Below, piece by piece: positions 47,419 to 57,331 of a stretch of DNA of 64,000 nucleotides (its first letter is position 1; every line of letters begins with the position of its first letter). The stretch is from assembly GCF_963678635.1 (NCBI RefSeq), contig NC_087070.1, forward strand, positions 28,866,048-28,930,047, in the 5' to 3' direction. Source of the stretch: Symsagittifera roscoffensis (lineage: Eukaryota > Xenacoelomorpha > Acoela > Convolutidae). A program made the position numbers and the translations under genes. The notes under the pieces are model-generated. The model made no database searches and was not told the DNA's origin. It saw only the letters and a program-made list of their open reading frames with translations.

Positions 47419-47842
47419 CTACAACAAAATACACACTACAATTAAAACTATCAATTTACCCACGAGGACAAAGGCCAACGTTCCAGCTGTTCAGCTCATC
47501 ACGGCGAATCGCTTATGTACTTCTTTCTTGTTGCAATGAGAAAAGATTACCGTGATCCCCAAACCACCGTTTGAGAGGCGGATACCTTAGCCCCTACTCC
47601 AACGCTTTAAACAAAAACCAGTTAATTTTGCTATTACACCTTTTCAAAGCCTATTGAACAATCGGTAATTTGAAAAGAATTATAGGTAACTTCTATTGAA
47701 AGAACATTTATTTCGTAAGTTCTAAAGAATAGAGAAACGATGGAGTGCTCACAAGTGACTTCAATTGAAAACATGTTTTTTCAAATGAATGAGAATAGAA
47801 TATAGTATACAGAATCAACTGTTTTTATGCAACATCCATTGT
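47419..47842. other. MCU: MCU intron sequence, nothing recognised
   Basis: Proximal end of the 7.7 kb MCU intron (47419-55119). The expected second end of the DDE transposon should be here but was not found. Confidence 0.4.
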
Positions 47843-48728
47843 TCATCCATCTATTTTATTCCTGGCCAAACAATCCGGGATATATGTCATCGTATGGTTG
47901 TACCAACCAACACATTTCTGTGGGGTAATCTCACAACTTGTTCGTTCCACAATAGATTTGACATGACGGAAACTGTAATCCTGAAGTGTTTGTCCTGGCT
48001 CCTTCAAGGCATCAACGCTGATGAACAAATCCATCTCTTCTTGCATTTTTCGTTTCATAGCCGCTTTCCAGCACGAAATTGCAGCTTCAACCAAAGTTAG
48101 AAATGGGCTGTACTTTGGGAGCCTCTTCAGAGGGAATATTCCACTAAGGTCCATATCTTCAATTCCTCTGTGCCCGCGAGCATTGTCAAAAATCCTAAAT
48201 CCATCAGCATCGTTCCCATCGTCAAGGATAATGTTTCCACGTAGAGCTTCGAGAAAATTTTTGAAAACTTCCTTCTTCATTCCTCGTGGAATTACCTGAT
48301 AATGCAATACGCCTTCCGTGGAAACTGCACAACAGATTCTAACATTGGTTCCTTTCTGAGCACTGACCTTTCTATAAACACTGTCACCCTTAGCAGATCG
48401 CCCTTGAATACGCCGGATGTGGATATTTACACCAAATTCATCCAATAAAATTTTTGGCGAACTTATGACGTCAGGGCTCATGATCCACAATGCAGTTGTA
48501 ACGATCTTTTGATGGTATATTTTCTTCGCTGTTACGCTCTGCAGGACAATCTCTCGCAATCTTGAAAGTGATCATTCTCCCTTCTAAAGCTTTTGATAGT
48601 GCTTGTTGGGTAAAATAGGGTTTTTGGGGTAAGTGCGCTCTCAACGCAAAATTCACTTGCTGCAATGTCATCAGTGGATGGCCCTCCAGAATGTCAATAG
48701 CGCCTTTCAAAAGAACTAATGAACACAC
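47843..48728 (-). pseudogene. IS630/Tc1-like DDE transposase, frameshifted
   Basis: Cuts and pastes its own element. The N-terminal part (48471-48728) is helix-turn-helix-like: KGAIDILEGHPLMTLQQVNF and YFTQQALSKALEGRMITFK. The catalytic part (47843-48559, other frame) has ILLDEFGVNIHIRRIQGRSA (first Asp), GFRIFDNARGHRG (second Asp) and LPKYSPFLTLVEAAISCWK (Glu, 32 residues after the second Asp), matching the DDE_3 superfamily. The two frames must be joined by a frameshift near 48475, so the gene is broken. A terminal sequence lies just upstream (48826-48866). The whole lies in the MCU intron. Confidence 0.75.
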
Positions 48729-48825
48729 ATTTGAGCATGCATTTTTTCTTGACTTTCAATTGAAAATACGGTTTGTTCAAAAGATGTCACTAACATTTCA
48801 AAAGGCTTTGAAATGGTGTAAACAA

Positions 48826-48866
48826 GGATAGCCGGTTGCCGTGCGAGTAGCACAGAATGTTCCGAC
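48826..48866 (-). repeat. Terminal sequence of the DDE transposon
   Basis: The minus strand reads GTCGGAACATTCTGTGCTAC, then TCGCACGGCAACCGGCTATC. It sits about 100 bp upstream of the transposase frame in the expected place for the 5' terminal repeat. The same sequence occurs alone at 27902, 31721 and 36278. Confidence 0.6.
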
Positions 48867-49490
48867 ATTCTCAGAAAAAATTCTTTTCTTCAAATTAGTC
48901 TGTTTTTGTATGTCGTGTGATGGTAGAACTATACAAACACTGGAAGCTTAATAAAATAAGCATATAAGATTCCAATTTTCTCTTAATTTAATAAACAAAA
49001 AATGACTTTTTTCAATTTTCTGCCCTAACAGTTCCAATAATTTTTGATAGTTTTTTCAGCCAGAAAAGGTCTAAACTCAATTTTTTTTAGTCCTAATTTT
49101 TATATTTCATATCTAAAGAACGATAATCGTTCGTTTTACTAGCTCGAAAATACACGAAAAATCAAAAATTTCAGGCCGGTTGAATATTTCGCGATAGCTG
49201 GAAAGCAACTTTATCATTTGAAGATTAAATGAAAGATGAATTATTTACTATAAACTGCGGGCGAAGGAAAAAATAAATTATGGGAAAACTAGCATGCATC
49301 TTTGAGTTTACCTGTGAAAAAAATTAGCGTATTAATTAAAACATGCTTTGTTTGCTCCAACATTGCCGCCCCCATTGATCTCTGATCAATCAGTAAAGTT
49401 TTTTTTTCTTTTATCGCCAATTTGCAAAATCATAAAATCTCTCACGTACTTAGCTTCACTTCCTGTTTCAACTTGCTCTACCTACGCTCA
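48867..49490. other. AT-rich MCU intron sequence
   Basis: No frame or repeat of note. Confidence 0.4.
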
Positions 49491-50097
49491 CTAAACTATC
49501 GTTTCCAGCACATACATTTTCCGCGATGCCAAGTGGCCACGAAAAAGGCAGTTAACATCATCGGTTACGTATAATAAATCTCCTCTTTTCAAGTTCTGCT
49601 TTTTTCTACAGTGCTTTTTGAGTAGAAAAGAATTCCGATCAAACACTTGAGTAGTTGATCGGCATCTTAGAGTACATTGGTCCGACTGAGTCGATACCAA
49701 CGTAGGAGAATGCTGGCGACGATTTGACTTTCCTTGTCCAGAATTAAGAGTAGTATTACGGTCAAAAACTCGAGTAGTTGATCGGCATGCTTGTAGTACG
49801 ATACCAACGTAGGAAAAGGGTGGTGTTGGATTGAGTTCGCTCGCTAGGGTATTCTCCCATTAGCTGATCCATTGTTCTGATATGAAACCTGAAGTAAGTT
49901 ATGCAGTTGCTGATCATTGCTCGCGCCAGCGTCTTGGCTCGCATGATCCAGAACTGCTCTCGAGTGTCAGCAACACTGGAATTCAGTCCAGTGCAGTTGA
50001 TAAGGTTTCTATGGCGAATCACAGTTCTCGAGAAATGAGTGTTCGGAGGCATGAGAAATGAGCGTTCATCTGATATTTTGAATTCTCGGTTAGGCAA
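49491..50097 (-). pseudogene. BEL/Pao integrase fragment
   Basis: The upstream frame (49762-50097) reads DERSFLMPPNTHFSRTVIRH, TREQFWIMRAKTLARAMISN and MDQLMGEYPSER, the zinc-binding region of a BEL/Pao integrase ('R--FWI------V--C'). The downstream frame (49491-49700) ends NLKRGDLLYVTDD and RGHLASRKMYV, the C-terminal 'LK-GDLV---D---R--W--G-V' module. The DDE core between them is deleted. Its 5' side joins the LINE B 3' end. Confidence 0.65.
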
Positions 50098-50199
50098 TCA
50101 GCTGCTGCGAGTCGTCCACAATGGATACAACTGAAGCAGGCTTGATGACCGGCTAGTGTCTTTTCCGTTTTTTGATTGCTTTCATTTCTTGTTGTTGTA

Positions 50200-51544
50200 G
50201 TTTGTTGTGACTCCCGTCCCAGATTCGGAGGGCATAAATGCCCAGTGCGGCGAAGATAGTCCAGGACTTTAGTCGGCTGTTCCTGTAGGACATTGTAGTC
50301 AGGATTCGGGCCGAAGATTTTGTTTCTGATATTTAGCCATGTGGGATAAAGAAAGAGAAAGTGATCTGATGTCTTTGTTGCTAGTTCGCAGTTAGGGCAT
50401 AAATCTGATTCTTCTCTTCCGAACTTATGGGCGACTTGGCGGAGGAAAGGCGCGCTATTTACTCTCAGTCTGGACAGGTCTACTTCTTCGGATCTTGAAC
50501 GGGCCCATCGCACTGGCTAGCATCTTCCCGTTTGTATACCTTGCATGAAAGCTCTTCTGGTCGACTTTACTGCGTTAGAGGTCTTCTTGTCTGCTCTCTA
50601 CTGTCGTCTTCGCTGCAGCTTCAAAGGTGTCGTCCGTTTGGTGTTATTGAGATGACAAAGTTGCTTCTCGATCTCCAGCAGTCTCGGAGGCTGGACTCGC
50701 CCCTGGACTTCAGTCTGGGTCTCAAACTTCTGGTGGTCGTTATGTCATGCAGATGGTGTTCTTCTGGCAGACTAGCAATTTTGTTGAAGTGAAGCGCACT
50801 TTCAACTTCGGCAACAAACTTGATCGAAGGAAAACCCGCTTCTGTGCAGACAGGGACGGAAGGGGAGCCGGACGGCAGACCTGCTATGATTCTGGCGGCT
50901 GAGTTGTTGGCAACCTCGAGTTTCGAGCAGCTGGTGCCGGAGAGGAAGGGGTACCAAAATCCAGCAGCAAATAAACCACCTGGCCTGACGTAACACTTGT
51001 AAAGCGTGCGGAGATCCGAGGCTGAGAGACCCCACGACTTTCCGCTGAGGGCACTTATGATCTTCGGTCGACTCTTCATCTTCTTCACGACCTTGTCTGT
51101 CTGCGCGGTGAACCCTGATTTCGACGAGGATTTCCGGATTCTTATTGATTGCGCCATCCTCCAATCCGAGGGAATGCGGGCTTCCGTCCAGCTTCTGTTG
51201 TATATCTCTAACAGACGGTAGCGGGCGACTTCAGGGAGCCTCTTCAGAGAGAGCAGATGGATATTGTCGTGGCCGCAGGCCCCGCTCTTCACCATGTAAA
51301 GAGCATCATCCAGCTCGTAAGCACTGAATTCGTAAGCACTGAGGTTGTGTGCGGTATCTTCTCTATTCCGGGCACGGACTGCCTGGTAGGCGGCAGAGGA
51401 GTCTTCATGTTTGATCTTCACGGTGCTAATCGAGGCGTATTGCTGAACAGCGGTTTCGGCGTTGTCTATGTCTTCGCTGAAGACTGTGCCGTTGAAGTTG
51501 AGAATTGACTTGTTCGGGAGGGCGGATTTGCTGCGGCCGTCCAC
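50200..51544 (-). pseudogene. LINE B RT remnant lacking the catalytic palm
   Basis: The 307-residue frame has GHDNIHLLSLKRLPEVARYR and IYNRSWTEARIPSDWRMAQS, the RT fingers. After RIRKSSSK it jumps to GFTAQTDKVVKKMKSRPKII, which in LINE A (FTEQTVTACSKLKSRTKII) lies beyond the YADD box. Motifs A, B and C are therefore missing within one open frame. The C-terminal frame (to about 50150) has DLCPNCELATKTSDHFLFLY, the CxxC...H knuckle with its last Cys replaced by Tyr. Confidence 0.75.
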
Positions 51545-51658
51545 GGGTGTTCCAGACCTTGGTGGAGGGAACAGTCGGGTCCAAAGTTCTCACGTACTCT
51601 TTCCAGGTTCTGGTCTTCTCATTCTGGATGGTCTGGTCAAAGCTGTTGCGTGCCAGCC

Positions 51659-52666
51659 TTAAGCCTCTGCTTTGTCGCTGTTCCCGGAGTCTTCGCGTGC
51701 TACTGAGAGAGCTTTGTTGCAGCGCTTCTTTGCTGTTGTGCACTCGGGGATCCACCACGACAAGCAGTTCTTCCTGGTCGTGGTGGGAGTGCTTTTCTTT
51801 CTAGCTTCAAGAACGAGCTTGACAAACAGCTTGTTGTCTGTCTTCAGTGACTGTTCAGGCCAATCTCTGCTAAACAGTTCGCGGCAAATTCTTCTGTAGA
51901 CGTCGCAGTCCGTCTCCCTGTAGTTCAGGCTCTTCACTGACTGAGCTTCCAGCTTCTGATCAGTGCTGATCAGGATCGAGAGGTGATCCGAGCCGATGGA
52001 CTCGAGTGTGGTGCAAGTGACTCTCTGGGCGTTGTTGCAGCCGACTATGGACACGTCGGGGCACCCTGAGAGGAGTTCCTTGTCGGGGAACCGTCGTTGA
52101 TGATCTTCATTGTGTTGTCCAGCAGCCATTCGTCAAAGATGGCGCCCAGAATGTCTTCTTCAAAGAACTGGCCCCATATGCCATGGCAGTTGACATTGCC
52201 ACCGAGGATGACATCTTATCCGGATGGCCAGAACTCAACGTGGAGGTCAGCGTCTCTATGGTCCGAAGCCGAGGGCCTGTAGAGGTTCCAAATTCCCAGC
52301 GGCTTCTTGCCAAGCTTCACCTTCAAGCCGATGGACTCTAAGGCAGCCATATGGGCAGAAGTCGGAACCAGTGCGTTGAATCCTTCATTCTTCTGTGAAG
52401 ACTGTGTAGCTTTTGCAGCTAGGAGTCTCGCTCTTGCTCGTCAAGTTCGTCTCTCGCAGCAAGACCAACGCTGCTTCGGTCTCCGAGGCTTGTCCCAGGC
52501 AGCTTTCCTTCATCTCCAGCCGTTGATGTTCAGCTGGAGAATGTTGCATGACTTCGTGTTGGGCTTCGGTCTGCGAGGTGCAGGACTCTCTAACACTCGT
52601 AAAGGTTGTAATGGGTGTTCAACTTTTTTTCGCAACCATAATCCCACCTCCAGGTGGCCCAGCTGA
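51659..52666 (-). pseudogene. LINE B AP-like endonuclease, several frames
   Basis: Pieces include GKKPLGIWNLYRPSASDHRD, NVNCHGIWGQFFEEDILGAI and DEWLLDNTM (about 52110-52400), then CTTLESIGSDHLSILISTDQ (the SDH catalytic end, in the 51659-52129 frame). The linker SWWIPECTTAKKRCNKAL matches LINE A's WWNSQCAYAKTNLNRAL. It is broken by frameshifts. Confidence 0.6.
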
Positions 52667-53000
52667 TGAGCTCTTTCTCTCTCTCTCGGTCATCCCCATG
52701 CAGGTCCGATGAAACCAGTAGGAGCAGTCAGCACACTTGATGGATTCTCTCCCAACGCTCGTGTCAGTGAGGGCAGCTGTACACGATTCTCGGCCCGGGG
52801 TTTGACTCGATGTCTCCCGCAATGAGAAGGGAACGGCGTCTCAGGCTCGCGGAGCTACCAGGAAGCCCATCCAAAAACCCGGGTCTTCGCCGACTTCCGG
52901 AAATACTGGAACTTTGAGGAAAAATCTCCCATCTCTGCCACCGCGTAAAGGTGTCAGGTTTGGCCGAGGCTTTCATTTCTTCCCCGAGCTTCTTGTACAA
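52619..53000 (-). pseudogene. LINE B N-terminus: 2A-like motif and PHD-like finger
   Basis: The frame from 53000 ends SLLIAGDIESNPGPRIVYSC followed by PH and a stop. DIESNPGP fits the 2A consensus. The PHD second half is in the next frame: ESIKCADCSYWFHRTCMGMT (C-x2-C...W-F-H-x2-C). The separation into two frames mirrors LINE A. Confidence 0.75.
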
Positions 53001-54416
53001 GGAGGTTCAGTCCCAATTTTCAAATGGATTGCGATAGTCGGTGTTCTTCTTCAGAAGTTTCAGGGCGAACTTTGCGACTAAAGCCCCGATACATTTCCTT
53101 TCGAGATCTTTTGGTTGTAATGGAATACAAATTGAGTTTTCTGCAACCAAGAGGGTCCTGACCACTAAAGCTGCAAATACTGAAGTTCAGCTGATGCTAC
53201 AGGTTAAATTCAATGATAAGCTGGGTTTTGATGAGTCGGAACGTGTTTAAGTGGCTACCAAAGTAGAATACCTAATCAAAGCAACAACTTTTGTTCAATC
53301 ACTCCAGGCGCTGACATCTATCACCAATTGAAAGTTTTGATGACTTCAAGAAACATCTCGGGAGTTCACAGCCCAAAACTATTTAAAAAAACTTAGTCAA
53401 GAAATGGAAACTGTCTTCCTTGATGCAAATCGCGACTTGGCGGCTAGCAATGAAGTGGGGATTCCTGCGTTTGAAGTTGTCCTCGCATAGGAAGCTGATC
53501 TAGAAGCAATCTCCGAGGCATAGCAGAAGAGGTGAAGATCGACTTGGTGAAAGCAATCTTAGGCCAAGTATCGAGGCACAGCCATGGAAGAGAAAAAAAC
53601 TTAGGCTATCAATCCAGTGTTGGAATTTTTTCGCTATATGTACCCCAACATCGCCATCCCATTCCTAATTTCCGTTCCATGTTTTTTGGAATAGATTCTT
53701 GGGCATTATCGCTTCAGGGGTCACTTAACCCAGGGGATCAAGAACTCGTCATAAATTGCTTGCTATCATCCGGCGAGTAATCGTAGATGGTCGAATGCCT
53801 TCAAGCGAAGCTAATAGGTTGCTCTCAATCCTTTAAAGGACTCTATATATTTTCCCCTTTTATGGGAGTCTTAGCTAGCCAGCGAATGCTGAGTGGATTC
53901 CTGTATGTGTTTTTCGCAATTTGAACAATTTTGGGAGAAACTTTCATTAGGAACACGTTCTGGCCCTTAATAGAGGTTGCTTATTGAATTTTTCACACTA
54001 ATAAAAATTCGTCGAGGTTGGCCACATTATGATTCAGGTGAAATCCGCTTAATTTTTGCGAAAAACTTTTACAGGTCAACTGGATGATTCCTGTCAACAG
54101 GGCAAGCCAGAGAAGCGCACTGGTAGCCAGTTTGCTCTCGATATTCGATTTTTTCGGAAAAACGGGGTCAAAGTTGGCCCCTTTTTAGGATCAATCGACC
54201 TCTTAACTTGAAAAAATTAATTATTGACTATTCATGGGTAGTTTTATTCGGGTAATCATGCCGAATGCGACTGTCAAAGTTTAGTTGCTCTTGTTTTTTT
54301 TGGTTTTTTAGCATTATTTCAGATTTGAGCAGAGTTTGTTTAGGATCTCGTAAAATCTTTTTCTTAAATTATAGTATGCTTCTTAGCAAAAAACTAGGCA
54401 ACTAATCGAACAGATA
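53001..54416. other. MCU intron segment with broken frames
   Basis: Plus-strand frames at 53041-53250 and 53532-53780 have some coding character (KAANTEVQLMLQVKFNDKL; IPAFEVVLA near 53470) but no recognisable domain. This may be an eroded mobile-element or gene fragment. 53800-54416 shows nothing. Confidence 0.3.
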
Positions 54417-54890
54417 ATGGGGTCCGAGTGCACCAATTCTTGCTTTCAAGAGATTACTGCTTCCTTGTCAACTGGTTGGCTGAACTTTGCCACATTTTAT
54501 AATGTTTCGGCATCAACTGGTACTGATGCAAAATCACCTTTCGAGACTTTGCGGTGTCATTGGAAAAGCCTGTTGGCTTCACTGAATCCAATTTATCCAT
54601 ACATTGATGCTGGAAACAATCAGAGTCTGCCGTAGTTTCATTTGGTTAGAAGTGAATTTCCCGGAAGCTTTGCTTGCTATAGGACCAATATCGGGCAACC
54701 ATTCATGGGTGATTTCGTCGTAGATCCCCTGAGATTTGTTGGTGGCAATCACACCATAGCTCGTCCATCTGAGCTATACGTCTCGTTGTCTCATCGAAAT
54801 GTTGGATACACTCAAGCTCGATGCATGAGTGTTGGAATTCAGGAGATGAAGGAATACCCTCAATTTCCTAGACTCCGTCAAATGTGGTGA
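54417..54890 (+). pseudogene. Unrecognised coding-like segment with one stop
   Basis: One continuous plus-strand frame except for a stop at 54633-54635. It reads SFEITASLSTGW-like sequence: EITASLSTGWLNFATFYNVS, DAKSPFETLRCHWKSLLASL and NPIYPYIDAGNNQSLP, then FPGSFACYRTNIGQPFMGDF and ELYVSLSHRNVGYTQARCMS. Composition and length (~155 residues) suggest a real former protein, opposite to MCU in strand. I do not recognise it. A LINE RT fragment on the minus strand abuts its 3' end. Confidence 0.4.
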
Positions 54891-55041
54891 ACTCGCTGTC
54901 AAGAAAGTTGATTCCATACCATGGTGTTTTCATGTAGTGACTTTCTGGTCGGTAATTTTTGTAGTATTTGCTGATGTGGTACTCTGTCAAACACCTTTGA
55001 GAAATCAGCATAGAAAGCGATTATGTCATTACGAGGGGTTT
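54891..55041 (-). pseudogene. LINE RT motif A fragment
   Basis: The minus strand encodes NDIIAFYADFSKVFDRVPHQ then QILQKL, the RT motif A block ('DFSKAFD-V-H'). Nothing else of the element is in frame. It sits within 80 bp of an MCU exon. Confidence 0.65.
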
Positions 55042-55119
55042 CAACCGATGAAGACTTCATAATTTATATTTATAAACAAGCATATTGCAAGCACAACGAT
55101 AAAAACTTAGTAAATATAC

Positions 55120-55280
55120 CTTTTCAAGGGGAGCTATTTCTAGGCGGAGCTGTTCCAGATCTGTGATCAACCTCTTCTCTTTCTCAAGAGCATGCTCTTC
55201 TGCATTTAAACTAGTGTACAGCGTGTAGATTAGACTCTTGGTATTGTCAAGTTCAGTCGAATGCTCCGAATCAAAAGCGC
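55120..55280 (-). CDS. MCU: MCU exon (first coiled coil)
   Basis: Encodes AFDSEHSTELDNTKSLIYTL, YTSLNAEEHALEKEKRLITD and LEQLRLEIAPLEK, corresponding to the coiled coil before the pore (ALNDVKTLVQQLYTTL ... LEDLKEQLAPLEK). The acceptor atcgtgaag and donor aaaag|gtatat frame 161 nt that enter in phase 1 (completing a Gly codon) and exit in phase 0, fitting the pore exon. Confidence 0.9.
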
Positions 55281-55347
55281 CTTCACGATCAAAGAATAGT
55301 TAGAATTAATTTTTTAAATCAAAATGAATGAATAGAAAAGAACCAAC

Positions 55348-55476
55348 CATGTCTAGTCGCCGGAATTGTGAAACTGTCCGAATTAATCACTAGTTTGAAG
55401 TCATTCATCAGCAGATCACCCAATTTTGTTGATTTGGAAACTCTTACGTCATCTAGTAATACATAATTTGCGTCTA
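55348..55476 (-). CDS. MCU: MCU exon (end of N-terminal domain)
   Basis: Encodes DANYVLLDDVRVSKSTKLGD, LLMNDFKLVINSDSFTIPAT and RH. It matches DGVRVAASTGIDLLLLDDFKLVIND of MCU. The acceptor gtcag joins one base of the previous exon with TA to keep the frame; the donor is catg|gttggt. Confidence 0.88.
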
Positions 55477-55518
55477 CTGACTGATTTTAAACAGCTTTTA
55501 AAAAAGGAATCATCTAAC

Positions 55519-55755
55519 TTGTTGTAAAAACAGCAGCTCTGTCGATTCCCCCGTCCTCTTTTGAGATATCGTCTAAAAGGTCACCAACAGTTGCACCAAT
55601 CGGTCTAAGAGTAAACTGGCATTTTTCTCTCCTCGAGGGGAGTGGGATAGTCAGAACCGGCATTCCTCGTTCCACAGATATTTCGGCTGAAAGGTATTTT
55701 GTGTCTAATTTAATCTGGCTTTCACGTTGTAGCCCACTATACACTAGTTGAACTA
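55519..55755 (-). CDS. MCU: MCU exon (N-terminal matrix domain)
   Basis: Encodes [40 protein letters not shown] and [16 protein letters not shown], a close match to GLPVISVRLPSRRERCQFTL ... EEDRGIDRVAIYS of MCU. It lies between the acceptor gagacag and the donor acaa|gttaga. The mitochondrial presequence exon should be upstream (beyond 55755) and was not found; the PLE cluster lies in that direction. Confidence 0.88.
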
Positions 55756-56838
55756 CTGTCTCATGCGCTTAAAATTTAAGGCGCTTAATATTCTTTTTCA
55801 AAGAAAGATTTTTTTGCATGGTAATATAAATATCAACATTTCAAATATTTGAACGCGGATTGACGTGTTTTCTCTTAAAAATGCCTCATTGTAAGACAAT
55901 TTGGACAATATCTACTAAAATCTTAACAAAAAATTTCATCGACCGCAGATGATCTGAATTAACTTTTCTGAAAGTATTCATTCCGGTATTAAAATGTCAT
56001 TTTTCACCATTTATTATGGGAGTGAACACTTTTTCGATTGCGTAAAAGAGAAAACTTCATGACTCAGTGTGACAACTGCACTTAACTTTGTTGCTCCTTA
56101 TAACTTCACACAGTTAGAAAACTCATTACAAATGGTGAAAACTGGCTTTTCCAGACCCGATAACAATGGTAAGTGCTTCAAATCAATAACTGAGTCTTTC
56201 AGAAAGGAGAGTTCAGATTATTTGCTAACTGTAGATTTTAAAGTTTTGTTCTGAGGTTGTAAGTAAATATGCTCCTGCTTCAAAATGGTTCTTGAAAAAG
56301 AGCATATTAGAGAAAAAACTGAATTTGCGTTTAACTTTGTCCACTAGTGTAGCTAACAGGAATTGACTTGAATTTATAAACAACTACCCTAAAACCTTTA
56401 ATCGCTGAAAACAACGGACTACTGATTAGTATCTACTGACTACAACGGACTACTGATGAAGTATTAAAAAGTACTAACGATGACCAGCTTCTGAATGCGT
56501 CTTGGAAAACAGTCGAAAGAACAGCTGAAAAAAAAAGTTTTTTTTTTTAATTTTGACAATTCGAAATAACCAATACCGGAACAAAAACTACCTTCTGCTG
56601 GTTTTGCGCTAGCTTTCTTAACTTAAGAGCCATTTCAAGCTGATTGCATCGTACACTGAAACATATTTTAAGCATAAATGAAGAAAGGAAGAAAGGGCCA
56701 GAGTACTTGGTTCTGTCATAGGATCCGAGACTGAATGTAAAACTTTCTTAGAAACTCAGTAAGAAGAAAAAATTGAACACTTTAATTGCAAAATGATAAT
56801 TAATATTTTGCAAGTTCAAAAACTGTCCGAATTAATCC
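55756..56838. other. Upstream MCU intron or flank, no assigned gene
   Basis: AT-rich. Two short exon-like segments with plausible splice borders (56592-56655 minus, 56115-56169 plus) are present, but neither could be assigned. An 18-base match to MCU exon 55348-55476 (aaactgtccgaattaatc) occurs at 56820-56837, just before the PLE cluster. Confidence 0.35.
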
Positions 56839-56994
56839 GTGAGAAGAGTGTGATTTGTTTTGCTTTGTGCCTTGTGAGTTTCATTACTCGTGGCCTGCAA
56901 AACAATGACCACAGTACTTTTGCCTGTTGTTTGGCTCAGACAAATTGTGAAAAGGAAACTAACTTGGAAAATTGTGTTAGACTATTTAAAATTC
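56839..56994 (+). mobile_element. Inverted 5' fragment of the Penelope-like element
   Basis: This plus-strand stretch (gtgagaagagtgtgatttgt ...) is nearly identical to the minus strand of about 60009-59855 in copy A. It is followed directly by the copy A terminal repeat in opposite orientation. Inverted 5' pieces attached to a PLE end are a common by-product of PLE insertion. Confidence 0.75.
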
Positions 56995-57331
56995 AAGAAA
57001 TTTTTGCTAAAAAGTAAATTTCAAACGTTTTCGCAACTATGTGCATCGTCAGGATTTTTACAATAAACTACTCTAAATGACGATAAAACATCAATTTACA
57101 AATGTTATTTACAATAAATCACATACAATTTGGTTCTAAACCATCATGATAAAAAATTAGCCAATCACAGTTGACCTCTAAATTACTATTAAGATTAAAA
57201 TACTTTTAACCTCTAAAATTAATTAAACATTTTAAAATTAATTTGTCTGGAAGTTTCTGAGTCATAATTTCGATTTAGACATGTACGTTTTGAATAAAAA
57301 ACCAAAAATATTTTGGGACTAAATTTTCAGT
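56995..57331 (-). repeat. PLE copy A 3' terminal repeat (pLTR)
   Basis: 337 bp, matching 60826-61162 in the same orientation and 63716-64000 in the reverse. It starts within the last codons of the RT ORF (TLKI, stop TAG at 57319-57321), and contains a hammerhead-like core. Confidence 0.85.
57029..57052 (-). ncRNA. Candidate hammerhead ribozyme core in PLE 3' pLTR
   Basis: The element strand reads CTGACGA, then TGCACATAGTTGC and GAAA. CTGANGA and GAAA are the two conserved hammerhead core boxes, and GCA/TGC between them can form a short stem II with a bulged T. Stems I and III are not evident; the AAACGTTT after the core is self-complementary. Hammerhead motifs are known in PLE terminal repeats. 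Confidence 0.45.

Larger units (their letters stand above)
50150..53000 (-). mobile_element. LINE B, 2A-containing non-LTR retrotransposon with deleted RT palm
   Basis: Same lineage and layout as LINE A: 2A-like motif and PHD-like finger (52619-53000), endonuclease (51659-52666), RT (50621-51544) and C-terminal knuckle (50019-50513). About 0.7 kb encoding RT motifs A to C is missing. GC-richer than its surroundings. It is inserted in the MCU intron in the same orientation as the gene, next to a BEL/Pao fragment. Confidence 0.8.

Noticed and set aside
45998-48866. Interpreting 45998-46050 and 48826-48866 as the two ends of one DNA transposon.
   Set aside because: MCU exons with correct phase and splice sites lie between them, so this would require capture of a host gene. 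The left match is also poor.
56115-56169. Plus-strand exon-like segment ending in aatg|gtaagt.
   Set aside because: Good donor, but it is isolated, opposite to MCU and codes for nothing recognisable.
56592-56655. Minus-strand exon-like segment (tgtttcag ... cagaag|gtagtt) coding CNQLEMALKLRKLAQNQQK.
   Set aside because: Its phase does not fit the MCU exon at 55519-55755, and I could not assign it to any gene.
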